Under the pieces are notes generated by a model. That model did not search any database, was not told the origin of the DNA, and worked only from the letters and a program-made list of their open reading frames with translations. Position numbers and translations under genes: made by a program. From positions 62,001 to 126,000 of the forward strand of contig DATAUW010000017.1 of the NCBI GenBank assembly GCA_036268055.1: a stretch of DNA of 64,000 nucleotides. The letters run 5' to 3'. This document shows positions 1 to 8,053 of this stretch, in pieces (position 1 is the stretch's first letter; each line of letters starts with the position of its first letter). The stretch comes from Verrucomicrobiia bacterium (GTDB lineage: Bacteria > Verrucomicrobiota > Verrucomicrobiia > Limisphaerales > Pedosphaeraceae).

Positions 1-408
1 GTTGGTGCTCGCGGAAGCCTCACGTTCAACCAATAAATCCATCGCCCGCGAAATCGGAATCCGCACCACGCCCGCCCGCTTATCAACCCAGCCATAGGAA
101 TTCAGTTCCTCCTGTTCGCGCATATTGAAGATAGCGAGATCTTCAGGCGCTTTAAGCTGGTCGCGCGGCGCGGGAAAATTGGCGCGCGACGCGGCAATGG
201 CGGGTGAAACTTGCGAGCCCGTTGTATCAGCCCGTTCAGCCTTCATTTCAAAGTGGCGCAACATCCATTTCGACGCCGGAAAAACCAGCACCAGCATCAA
301 CACCACGAGGCCCGCGAACAGCGCGATTCCCGGGAGGCTCACCTCCAGCGGGTTATAGCGAACCGGCGCGGCTTGCTTGGCCGAAGTCGAATCGTTGCCT
401 GGTTTCAT
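1..408 (-). CDS. Act-operon linker membrane protein (3' end cut by window edge)
   Basis: The frame stays open for 136 codons from the ATG at 408 to the window edge, so the C-terminus is missing. Its start overlaps the actF stop in an ATGA, which ties it to the act operon. A short N-terminal stretch is followed by one hydrophobic segment (about residues 24-41), then an extracytoplasmic part containing NSYGWVDKRAGVVRIPI and an MDLLVERE-type ending. Small proteins with this NSYGWVD...RIPI...AMDLL pattern commonly sit between actF and SCO/cytochrome oxidase genes. The function is unknown; a role in complex III/oxidase assembly is inferred from position only. Confidence 0.75.
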   Translation of the reverse strand, partial: MKPGNDSTSAKQAAPVRYNPLEVSLPGIALFAGLVVLMLVLVFPASKWMLRHFEMKAERADTTGSQVSPAIAASRANFPAPRDQLKAPEDLAIFNMREQEELNSYGWVDKRAGVVRIPISRAMDLLVEREASASTN

Positions 409-1559
409 GCGTATTCGATGCGCGGGTCGTTGCGCGGCAGAAGTTCGTGGCGTTTCAACAAAGCGATAAAGATGGCGAACCAAACGCCGCCGACGCCAAA
501 AAATGCCGTGAAGTCAAACCAGCTAATATGAGGGCCGGTGGAGTGAATCGCCGGAACCACGATCCAGTAATCGGCGAGAATGTGCGCGGCAAAAATCATC
601 GCGGCGAGCGCGGTGAGTGGCGGCAGTTTGCGTTTCGATGAACGGAACAGCAGCAGAAAAAACGGCATCACGAAATGAAACGCCAGCAGCGCGGCGATAA
701 GCCATTTCCAACCGCCCGCGATGCGGTGGTGATACCAAATGATTTCCTTGGGCGTGTTGCCGGACCAGTTGATGAGGAATTGGCCGAACATGACGTACGT
801 CCAGAACATCACAAACGCCAGCATCAGATTGCCGAATTGGTGAAATTGAGTCGTCGTCACCACTGAATCGAAGGGCGGGAAATTTTTCAGCCACGCGAGC
901 ATGAGCACCGCGAACGTGATGGCGACAAGGATTTGTCCGATGCAAATGATGATCGCAAACATCGTGGAATCCCAATCCGGTTCAAGCGACATCACCCAAT
1001 CAATGAACGCGAACGTCACGGTGAGCGTATAAATGATGACTGCCGGCCCCGCCAGTTTGCGCATCCGCTTCGTCGGAGTGACATCCGTGGTGGTGTCCTG
1101 TTGCAGCGACCATTTGCGCAAAAGAAATCCAAGGATGCTCCAAATGGCGAATATGATCACCATGCGCGTAACGAAGCCGGGGATATTCAAATACGCCGCC
1201 TTGTTCTGAAGCGTCTTGTCCGCGGCGACAATCGGCGAACAAGCCCAGGGATAAAGTTTTTTAATGCCGGCAAAGATCGGGAGAAAAAGAATCGCCATCG
1301 CCGGCAGCGTCATGAAACCCGCTTCGAGAAAACGCCGCGTGATATTTCCCCAGCGTCCGCCCGCGAGCACGTGAATCATCGTCACGACCAAGCAGCCAAG
1401 GGAAAGCCCAAGCCAAAAAATATAACCGAAGAGATACGAAACAAAAAATTGCGTTGAACCGCCGATGAAACCCGGAATGCACAGCGCGAAGCCAATCAAG
1501 CCGACGACGATGGCGGCAAGCTGCGCGCGATTGAGTTGAGCCGCGAGCGTTGAGTTCAT
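405..1559 (-). CDS. actF: Alternative complex III subunit ActF (quinol:cytochrome c oxidoreductase membrane subunit)
   Basis: This 384-residue polytopic membrane protein has about ten hydrophobic segments and sits last of the six canonical act genes. ActF is a NrfD-related integral subunit of alternative complex III, which oxidises menaquinol and passes electrons to a periplasmic cytochrome c or directly to an oxidase. Visible features include the long N-terminal hydrophobic run and repeated Trp/Phe-rich helices such as FIDWVMSLEPDWDSTMF. Both ends overlap neighbours by four bases (ATGA), indicating translational coupling. The identification rests on gene order and hydropathy together, and is strong in this context. 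Confidence 0.92.
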   Translation of the reverse strand: MNSTLAAQLNRAQLAAIVVGLIGFALCIPGFIGGSTQFFVSYLFGYIFWLGLSLGCLVVTMIHVLAGGRWGNITRRFLEAGFMTLPAMAILFLPIFAGIKKLYPWACSPIVAADKTLQNKAAYLNIPGFVTRMVIIFAIWSILGFLLRKWSLQQDTTTDVTPTKRMRKLAGPAVIIYTLTVTFAFIDWVMSLEPDWDSTMFAIIICIGQILVAITFAVLMLAWLKNFPPFDSVVTTTQFHQFGNLMLAFVMFWTYVMFGQFLINWSGNTPKEIIWYHHRIAGGWKWLIAALLAFHFVMPFFLLLFRSSKRKLPPLTALAAMIFAAHILADYWIVVPAIHSTGPHISWFDFTAFFGVGGVWFAIFIALLKRHELLPRNDPRIEYA

Positions 1560-2128
1560 CGGTGTTCCTCCGATAAATTGGCGCGTTCGTTCGACGGAAC
1601 ATCATTTAGTCGGGCGTCGTGGCTGAGTTGCAACGCGCGGATGTAGGCGGCGATGGCCCAGCGATCCGGCGGCTCGACGCGCGCGGCATAGCTATACATC
1701 ACGCCGTAACCGTGCGTGATGACATTGAAAAAATATCCCGGCGGCGCCTGGCGCAAGCGATCAATGTGATACGAAGGCGGCGCGGGAAAACCGCGTTGCA
1801 CCACCACGCCATGGCCTTCGCCATTGGCATCGTGGCAAACGGCGCAATAAATATCGTAACGCTGCTGCCCGCGTTCGAGTAATTCGCGCGTGACGGCCAC
1901 GGGAAATTGATTCACCAGATTCGTGCCGATTTTGCCGGTATAAAAAGCTTCGTCAGCTTCCAGATGTCCGCGCGGAATAGTTCCGGGAACGAGCGGACGC
2001 GATGCTGCGCCATCGGCAAAGAAATCACTGCTCGCGAGCGGATTGCTGCGGGGTTGATTGAACATGTCGCGGCGGCAGGCGGTGAGACCGAGCGAAAGCA
2101 AAAGAAATGTGATCGCAACCCGTTTCAT
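1556..2128 (-). CDS. actE: Alternative complex III subunit ActE, monoheme cytochrome c
   Basis: This 190-residue protein begins with a lipoprotein-type signal (MKRVAITFLLLSLGLTAC), so the mature protein is probably anchored by a lipidated Cys at about residue 18. A single heme c site, CAVCH, lies near residue 96, and a Met suitable as distal ligand is present downstream (GVMYSYAARV). ActE is the monoheme cytochrome subunit thought to pass electrons out of alternative complex III. It overlaps actD and actF by four bases on each side. The length fits the family. Confidence 0.93.
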   Translation of the reverse strand: MKRVAITFLLLSLGLTACRRDMFNQPRSNPLASSDFFADGAASRPLVPGTIPRGHLEADEAFYTGKIGTNLVNQFPVAVTRELLERGQQRYDIYCAVCHDANGEGHGVVVQRGFPAPPSYHIDRLRQAPPGYFFNVITHGYGVMYSYAARVEPPDRWAIAAYIRALQLSHDARLNDVPSNERANLSEEHR

Positions 2129-2664
2129 TTCTCCACCTCTGAAACTCTTTCCGGATGCAGCGTCAGTAAAAAGCTTTTCGTGGCCGGCAAATCAAATTTG
2201 GGATCGGCCGCTTCGACACAAAGAAAAAAGCGGTCCTGCGACGCGCGGTTGAAATCCGGCGCATTGAAAGCGGGATGATACGGCTGCGGCAAACGGTTCA
2301 ACAGGATCATGCCGATAAGTCCGCCAATCGAAGCGCAAAGAATCGTAAGTTCAAACGTGATGGGGATATAGGAAGGCCAGCTATGAAACGGCCGTCCGCC
2401 AATATTGAGCGGATAATCAACCACCGTGGCGTACCATTGCATGAAATATCCACCCGCCCCGCCAATGATGCCGCAAAGCAGCACGATCAGCGGAACCCTC
2501 GTACGCGATTGACCAACAGCCTCGGCCAGCCCTTCGATAGGAAACGGAGTAAAGGCATCCATGCGCCGATAGCCCGCTTCACGGCAGCGTTGCGCGGCGG
2601 CGAGGACTTCATCCGCCTCGGTGAATTCAGCCATCAAGCCATAAAGTTCGTAGCGCTGCTTCAT
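2125..2664 (-). CDS. actD: Alternative complex III subunit ActD (DUF3341)
   Basis: This is a DUF3341 protein of 179 residues. A longer in-frame ORF exists, but the ATG at 2664 was chosen because it makes an ATGA overlap with the actC stop and gives the typical N-terminus MKQRYELYGLMAEF. The first about 65 residues form a soluble domain (AEFTEADEVLAAAQRCREAG, then DAFTPFPIEGL). Two membrane helices follow, at about residues 66-85 and 108-130. ActD is an integral subunit of the quinol-oxidising complex with no cofactor; its exact role is unclear. Confidence 0.92.
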   Translation of the reverse strand: MKQRYELYGLMAEFTEADEVLAAAQRCREAGYRRMDAFTPFPIEGLAEAVGQSRTRVPLIVLLCGIIGGAGGYFMQWYATVVDYPLNIGGRPFHSWPSYIPITFELTILCASIGGLIGMILLNRLPQPYHPAFNAPDFNRASQDRFFLCVEAADPKFDLPATKSFLLTLHPERVSEVEK

Positions 2665-4070
2665 GGCTTGGCCTCCTTTTCTTCGGAGACCAGCTTGCGC
2701 ACTTCGCTGATGCTCATCAGCGGCAGAAAGCGAATGAACAAAAAGAGCAGCGTGAAAAATAATCCCATGCTGCCGAACAACGTCATCAAGTCCCACTTCG
2801 TCGGAATGAAAATATGCCACGCCGAAGGCGTGAAATCGCGGCTCAACGAGGAAATGACAATGACGAACCGCTCAATCCACATGCCCACGTTGATGAAAAG
2901 CGCCACGCAGAAAAGGCCAACCAGATTCGTCCGCACGCGGCGCGACCAGAGCAGTTGCGGGATGACGCAGTTGAAAAGAATCAGCATCCAGAACACCCAG
3001 CCATACGGGCCGAACGCGCGGTTCCACATCATCGAGCGTTCAAAGACATCGCCGCTGTACCACGCCATGAACGCCTCCATGATGTAGCCGTAAGTGACCA
3101 TCCATCCCGTAGCGAGCATGACGTTCGCCATGTTGTTCAGATAACGCATGGGGATGAGCCCTTCCAGTCCGTAAAGTTTGCGAATCGGAATGAGAATATT
3201 CAGTACCATCGCAAAGCCGGAATAAATCGCGCCTGCCACAAAGTACGGTGGAAAAATCGTCGAGTGCCATCCCGGAACCATCGCAACGGCGAAATCAAAA
3301 CTCACCACGCTATGCACGGAAAGCACCAGCGGCGTCGCAAGTCCCGCGAGCAAAAGATAAAGCGATTGATGGCGCTGCCAGTGGACCGCGCTGCCGCGCC
3401 AGCCCAACGCGAGCATCCCGTAAATCCATTGCTTTGGCCGCGTAGTAGCGCGGTCGCGCAAAGTCGCGAGATCGGGAAGCAAACCGACATACCAGAAAAT
3501 CAACGAGACCGTGAAATAGGTGCTGACGGCGAAAACATCCCAGACCAGCGGACTGCGAAATTGCGGCCACAAATCCATCGTGTCGGGATACGGAAACAGC
3601 CAGAAGAAAACGAAGGGACGTCCGAGGTGAAGCAGCGGAAATAAACCGGCGCAAGCCACGGCGAAAAGAGTCATCGCTTCGGTCAGGCGATTGATGGCAG
3701 TGCGCCATTTTTGCAGCAGCAAAAGCAAAATGGCGGAGATGAAAGTTCCGGCGTGACCGATACCGACCCACCACACGAAATTGACGATGGCAAAACCCCA
3801 CGCCACAGGAATATTGATCCCCCAGATGCCAACGCCGCGAAACAGCAGCACCGTCACCGCGAATAAAAACATCATCAGCAATCCAAACGCGATGGCGAAA
3901 CCGAACCACCAACTGCGTGGATGTTTTCGCGTGAGCACGATCGAGCTGATTTCCTCCGTGACCGAGGCATAGGTCTGGCCCGGCGCGAGGATCTGCGTGG
4001 GATAACCCAACAGCGCGACCGCGGGCCGGCGCTCGGTGACATGGCTGGGTTGAAGTTCTTCGTCGGGCAT
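2661..4070 (-). CDS. actC: Alternative complex III subunit ActC (NrfD family quinol-binding subunit)
   Basis: This 469-residue protein has about ten transmembrane helices and belongs to the NrfD/PsrC family. In alternative complex III ActC carries the quinol oxidation site and docks to ActB. Visible NrfD-like elements include the FVWWVGIGHAGTFISAILLL helix and the GRPFVFFWLFPYP segment following HL. It starts four bases after the actB stop and overlaps actD by four bases. Length and topology are normal for the family. Confidence 0.94.
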   Translation of the reverse strand: MPDEELQPSHVTERRPAVALLGYPTQILAPGQTYASVTEEISSIVLTRKHPRSWWFGFAIAFGLLMMFLFAVTVLLFRGVGIWGINIPVAWGFAIVNFVWWVGIGHAGTFISAILLLLLQKWRTAINRLTEAMTLFAVACAGLFPLLHLGRPFVFFWLFPYPDTMDLWPQFRSPLVWDVFAVSTYFTVSLIFWYVGLLPDLATLRDRATTRPKQWIYGMLALGWRGSAVHWQRHQSLYLLLAGLATPLVLSVHSVVSFDFAVAMVPGWHSTIFPPYFVAGAIYSGFAMVLNILIPIRKLYGLEGLIPMRYLNNMANVMLATGWMVTYGYIMEAFMAWYSGDVFERSMMWNRAFGPYGWVFWMLILFNCVIPQLLWSRRVRTNLVGLFCVALFINVGMWIERFVIVISSLSRDFTPSAWHIFIPTKWDLMTLFGSMGLFFTLLFLFIRFLPLMSISEVRKLVSEEKEAKP

Positions 4071-4074
4071 GAAA

Positions 4075-7000
4075 TTACGCGGGTGATTCGAGTTGCGGAT
4101 TCGGATTGCGCAATTTCGCGCCGTAAGTCGTGCGCGGGCGCGTGTTCAACGTGCCGAGCATTTGATAATCCAGCGCGCTCGCCTTGGTTTTGGAAACGGC
4201 GCTGTTGGGATCGGCAATGTTGCCGAAGACAATGGCCTCGGCGGGGCAAGCCTGCTGGCATGCGGTGACAACTTCGCCATCGCGCAGGGGACGATTTTGA
4301 ATTTCCGCGTTGATGCGCGCCGCGCTGATACGTTGCACACAGTAGCTGCATTTTTCCATCACGCCGCGCGAACGGACGGTCACGTTCGGATTGCGCATCA
4401 GCTTCAAGCTCGGCGTGTGGTAATCGGAAAATTGCAGGAAGTTGAACCGGCGAACTTTGTAGGGACAATTATTCGAACAATAACGCGTGCCGACGCACCG
4501 GTTGTAAACCATGAGATTGAGGCCCTCGTGATCGTGAACCGTTGCGCCAACCGGGCAGACCAACTCGCACGGCGCATTCTCACAATGCATGCAAGGCACG
4601 GGCATGTTGTTGACCTCGGGATTTTCCGGCGCGCCGCGGAAATAATTATCCACGCGAATCCAAAGCATGTTGCGGCCGATGCGCACCTGCTCGCGGCCGA
4701 CCACCGGAATATTATTTTCCGATTGGCAGGCGATGGCACAGGCGTTGCAGCCGATACACGTGTTCAGGTCAATCGCCATGCCCCAGCGATAACCATTGTA
4801 GTCGTGCTCGTGCGGGTGGTAGAGCGTGTCGTCGCGCGCGGGAATGTCGGAGCCTTCCGATTTGATTTTCGCTTCAACGAAATGGGAATCGCGGCGCAAG
4901 TCATCCACCGTGCCCGTGAATAAAATATCGCGGCCTTCAACCGAATTTTGCAGTTGCGTGGTTGCCGGCACGTACGTCTCACCCGTTTTGGAAATCTCCA
5001 GACCTCGCGAAAACCACATCGCAGTCGAAGCGCGCAGCGGATACACATTGAACCCCGAGCCTTGGCCGACGTGGCCAACGCGCGCGCGCCCGTGACCCAG
5101 ATAAACGGCGATGGAATTTTCCGCCTGGCCAGGTTGCACGAGAACAGGAGCGCGCAAAGTGCGTCCGTTCAAAAGAAGTTCGATAACATCGCCATTCGCG
5201 AGTTTTTCCTTTTGGGCCAGCGCGGGACTGATGAGCGCGGCGTTGTCCCACGAAAGTTTCGTAATGGGCTTGGGCAGTTCCTGAAGCCAGCCGTTGTTCG
5301 CGAAACGTCCGTCCCACAAAGAAGGATCGGGGCGGAAAGAAATTTCGAGGGCGTCGGAATTTCCCGCAGGAACCGTCGCGGGTGGCAATTCAAATTTCAA
5401 TCGAACCGATTTCGGCGGCGACTGAGAATCCGCGATGACTCCGTCATGAACGGATTTGCGCCAACCGATTTCAAAGTCGCCCCAAATATTTTGCTGCCGC
5501 CAATGCTCACGAACGATTTCGTAGTTAGACGTAACCGGTTGCGCAATCAGCGCGGCGAGAACTTCATGCGCCGAACGGCCCGCATAAAGCGGCTGGATGA
5601 GCGGCTGGACGATGGAAATGGTGCCATCGCTGGCGCGCGTGTCGCTCCAGGCTTCGAGAAAATGCGTTTGCGGAATATGCCAGTGGCAGAGCGTGGAAGT
5701 CTCGTTGACATCCGGGCTCAGATGAATCGCGGTTTTGACATGCGTGAGCGCATTCACAAACGCGATGTCTGCGGGCGCGGTATAAACCGGATTTCCGCCG
5801 AGGATGACGAGCAATTCGACCTGACCCGCCAACATTTCCTGCGAAAGTTGTTTCAGCGAGGCAAGCTGATCAATCGGCGCGGCTTCGGCTGAAGCGGTAT
5901 AAGTAATGGTGTTTCCAACATTGCCAAGAGCTTCATTAAGCGCTTGGGCGATGGCATGGACGACGGGCGGTTGAGACTCGCCAGCGATGATGATGTTTGC
6001 GCCGGAATTTTGTTTGAGGTCGGACGCAACGGCGTTGAGCCAGCGTGTCGCTGACGAGTCGAGCGATGAGGGCGTGGATTGATTTTGGATTTGAGCGAAA
6101 AGATGACGTGCGAGATTTTCGATTTCGGACGAATTGATCGGAAGCCGATGATCTGCGGCGGCACCGGTGATCGTCGGCGAACTTTCGGCAGCATAAAACC
6201 GGCTCATTTCCGCGCGGCCATCTTTTATTCGGCGAGAAGCGGCAAAGTCGCGGGCATGGCGAAGTTTTTGGGGATGCGAAAAAAGGAAATCGGAATCGAG
6301 CGAAACAATGATGCGGGCCTTTTCAAAGTGATATTGCGGTTCGACGATTTCGCCAAAGGCAAGTTGCGAACCAGCGCGCACATTATCGCGGGAGATGGCT
6401 TGATGCTGATGCCATTGGGCGCGAGGAAACTTTTTCAGCAGCGTTTGAATTTGTGCGGCGAGGGTGGGGGACGTGATCGTTTCTGTGAGCACACGAATAC
6501 CCGCGCCCTGGTTTGTTTTTTGCGCCGCGAGCGCGGAATTGATTGCGCCGAGAAATGCGTCCCACGTGCTGATCTCACCGGCGTTGAGAATGGCTTGCGA
6601 ACGATCGGGATCGTAAAGATCGAGAATGGAAGCCTGCTCAAAAATCCCGGCTGCACCAAGACTCGTGGGATGATCCGGGTTGCCTTCGATTTTGGTCGGA
6701 TGACCTTCATGGCTTTCGACGAGCAGGCCGGTCGCGAAACCATCGTGCTCAATCGCAGTCGCAAAAAACAAAGGTTTGCCGGGAACGATTTCCTCCGGCT
6801 GTTTGACGTAAGGCACGATTTCGTTGATCGGCTGGCGCGTGCAGGCGGTGAGTCCGGCGAGGGCAAATGACGCGCCCATCAATTTCAAAAATTGCCGCCG
6901 GCTCGCGCCATCCGGCCATTCGGACGCTTGCGCGGGAAATTCGCGATGAAGATAGTTTTGAAACTCCGGCGTGTGTGCCAGTTCATCGAGGCTTCGCCAA

Positions 7001-7077
7001 TATTCCGAGCCGCGCGCAGCGGTCAGGCGCGTGCGCAGGGCGGCAAGGTCGTGAGCAGATGTCGCGCGCGGTTTCAT
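4075..7077 (-). CDS. actB: Alternative complex III subunit ActB (molybdopterin-like plus 4Fe-4S ferredoxin fusion)
   Basis: This is the large 1000-residue iron-sulfur subunit. The ATG at 7077 was chosen because it overlaps the actA stop (ATGA) and gives MKPRATSAHDLAAL; the reading frame runs further upstream only by overlapping actA. A twin-arginine motif, SRRQFLKLMG, followed by a lipobox-like LTAC lies near residues 55-80, so export is by Tat. The middle is a molybdopterin-oxidoreductase-like domain, which in this family lacks the cofactor. The C-terminal third has four cysteine clusters for Fe-S centres: CIGCNACAIAC, CMHCENAPCELVC, CVGTRYCSNNC and CSYCVQRI with a late CQQACP. It passes electrons from quinol to the ActA hemes. 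Confidence 0.95.
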   Translation of the reverse strand: MKPRATSAHDLAALRTRLTAARGSEYWRSLDELAHTPEFQNYLHREFPAQASEWPDGASRRQFLKLMGASFALAGLTACTRQPINEIVPYVKQPEEIVPGKPLFFATAIEHDGFATGLLVESHEGHPTKIEGNPDHPTSLGAAGIFEQASILDLYDPDRSQAILNAGEISTWDAFLGAINSALAAQKTNQGAGIRVLTETITSPTLAAQIQTLLKKFPRAQWHQHQAISRDNVRAGSQLAFGEIVEPQYHFEKARIIVSLDSDFLFSHPQKLRHARDFAASRRIKDGRAEMSRFYAAESSPTITGAAADHRLPINSSEIENLARHLFAQIQNQSTPSSLDSSATRWLNAVASDLKQNSGANIIIAGESQPPVVHAIAQALNEALGNVGNTITYTASAEAAPIDQLASLKQLSQEMLAGQVELLVILGGNPVYTAPADIAFVNALTHVKTAIHLSPDVNETSTLCHWHIPQTHFLEAWSDTRASDGTISIVQPLIQPLYAGRSAHEVLAALIAQPVTSNYEIVREHWRQQNIWGDFEIGWRKSVHDGVIADSQSPPKSVRLKFELPPATVPAGNSDALEISFRPDPSLWDGRFANNGWLQELPKPITKLSWDNAALISPALAQKEKLANGDVIELLLNGRTLRAPVLVQPGQAENSIAVYLGHGRARVGHVGQGSGFNVYPLRASTAMWFSRGLEISKTGETYVPATTQLQNSVEGRDILFTGTVDDLRRDSHFVEAKIKSEGSDIPARDDTLYHPHEHDYNGYRWGMAIDLNTCIGCNACAIACQSENNIPVVGREQVRIGRNMLWIRVDNYFRGAPENPEVNNMPVPCMHCENAPCELVCPVGATVHDHEGLNLMVYNRCVGTRYCSNNCPYKVRRFNFLQFSDYHTPSLKLMRNPNVTVRSRGVMEKCSYCVQRISAARINAEIQNRPLRDGEVVTACQQACPAEAIVFGNIADPNSAVSKTKASALDYQMLGTLNTRPRTTYGAKLRNPNPQLESPA

Positions 7078-7730
7078 CGGTGACACAAGCTGCAATCCGT
7101 CATTTGCGTGGTGTTCACGTGATAAGCGGCGACGAGCGATTGGCCGCGAGCGGGTTCGTTGGCCGGCGGCTGCCAATGAAGATTGAAAACTTCCGTCCGC
7201 GGACGAATGAACTTCGCCGGATCGCGATGGCAGTTCAGGCACCAGCGCATGTAGAGCGTTTCATTTTTCCAAGTGAGCGGCATCTCATCCACCGCGCCGT
7301 GGCAGGTGGCGCAACCGATTCCTTTATTGACGTGAATGCTGTGATTGAAGAACACAAAATCAGGAACATAATTGACGCGTTTCCAATGAATCGGCGTGCT
7401 GGTGGCGAGGCTTTGGCGAACCGGTTCGAGCAAAGGCGCGGTGGTGAACAGTTGCGAGTGACAGGTCATGCAGGTTTCGCTGGGCGGCAAACCGGCGAAC
7501 GCGGATTTCTCGACCGACGTATGGCAGTAGCGACAGTCAATGCCGATGTCGCCGACATGATGTTTATGGCTGAAGGGAACCGGTTGCGGAATGGGCACTT
7601 TCACAAGCGTGGTATAGGGCGACCAATAAACCGCGTGCAGCAGCCAGCCACTGAAGCACAAAAGTCCCGCCGCCCCGAGGATGCTGGCGCGCGCGATCGT
7701 ATTTGTGCGTCGGTGAAAAATCTGAGGCAT
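7074..7730 (-). CDS. actA: Alternative complex III subunit ActA, pentaheme cytochrome c
   Basis: This 218-residue protein has one N-terminal membrane anchor (about residues 13-33, ILGAAGLLCFSGWLLHAVYW) and five CxxCH heme sites: CRYCH, CMTCH, CATCH, CLNCH and CSLCH, the last almost at the C-terminus. Five hemes match ActA of alternative complex III. It is the first gene of the operon. An AGGAAAGG ribosome binding site lies a few bases before the ATG at 7730. Its hemes accept electrons from ActB. Confidence 0.94.
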   Translation of the reverse strand: MPQIFHRRTNTIARASILGAAGLLCFSGWLLHAVYWSPYTTLVKVPIPQPVPFSHKHHVGDIGIDCRYCHTSVEKSAFAGLPPSETCMTCHSQLFTTAPLLEPVRQSLATSTPIHWKRVNYVPDFVFFNHSIHVNKGIGCATCHGAVDEMPLTWKNETLYMRWCLNCHRDPAKFIRPRTEVFNLHWQPPANEPARGQSLVAAYHVNTTQMTDCSLCHR

Positions 7731-8053
7731 CGAGCCTTTCCTGCCGCGATCTTAGAAAACCGCAAAGAGCAGCTAAAATGCTGTGGCTCAGTTTTCTGCC
7801 GGATAATGGTTTCTCCGTTGCTTCAGAGCAGCGACGAATCTCTTTAGCATTTGGAATTCCAAAACGATGCAAACGCGCAATCGCGAGTTTTGCCGCAGCA
7901 ATGCAAAAATCTTGCGCAGCGAAAAAATTGTGTGGAAGGAATTTTATTGCAATTTGCGAAAGTCCGGGCGCGTCATTCGCAATTTGCGGCGATGGGCTTG
8001 AAGTAAGGCGAGAGCGACGGAAGCGACGCTAAATTCGCAGGAAATGTCTCCTG
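7731..8053. other. Intergenic region upstream of the act operon
   Basis: This 323-base stretch separates the 5' end of actA from the 3' end of the ARC ATPase gene, both on the minus strand. No convincing gene is seen on either strand; a 109-codon plus-strand ORF here resembles nothing and overlaps actA. The region must hold the act promoter. It contains a perfect 14-bp palindrome (see 7850-7863). No intrinsic terminator for the ATPase gene was recognised. Confidence 0.6.
7850..7863. promoter_or_regulatory. 14-bp perfect palindrome upstream of act operon
   Basis: TTTGGAATTCCAAA is a perfect 14-bp inverted repeat about 120 bases before the actA start. Its position in the only noncoding gap before the respiratory operon makes an operator plausible, but no specific regulator can be named. 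It could be chance in an AT-richer spacer. Confidence 0.3.

Noticed and set aside
7703-8032. 109-codon plus-strand ORF in the act spacer
   Set aside because: It overlaps the 5' end of actA and has no recognisable motif; the region is better read as promoter DNA.
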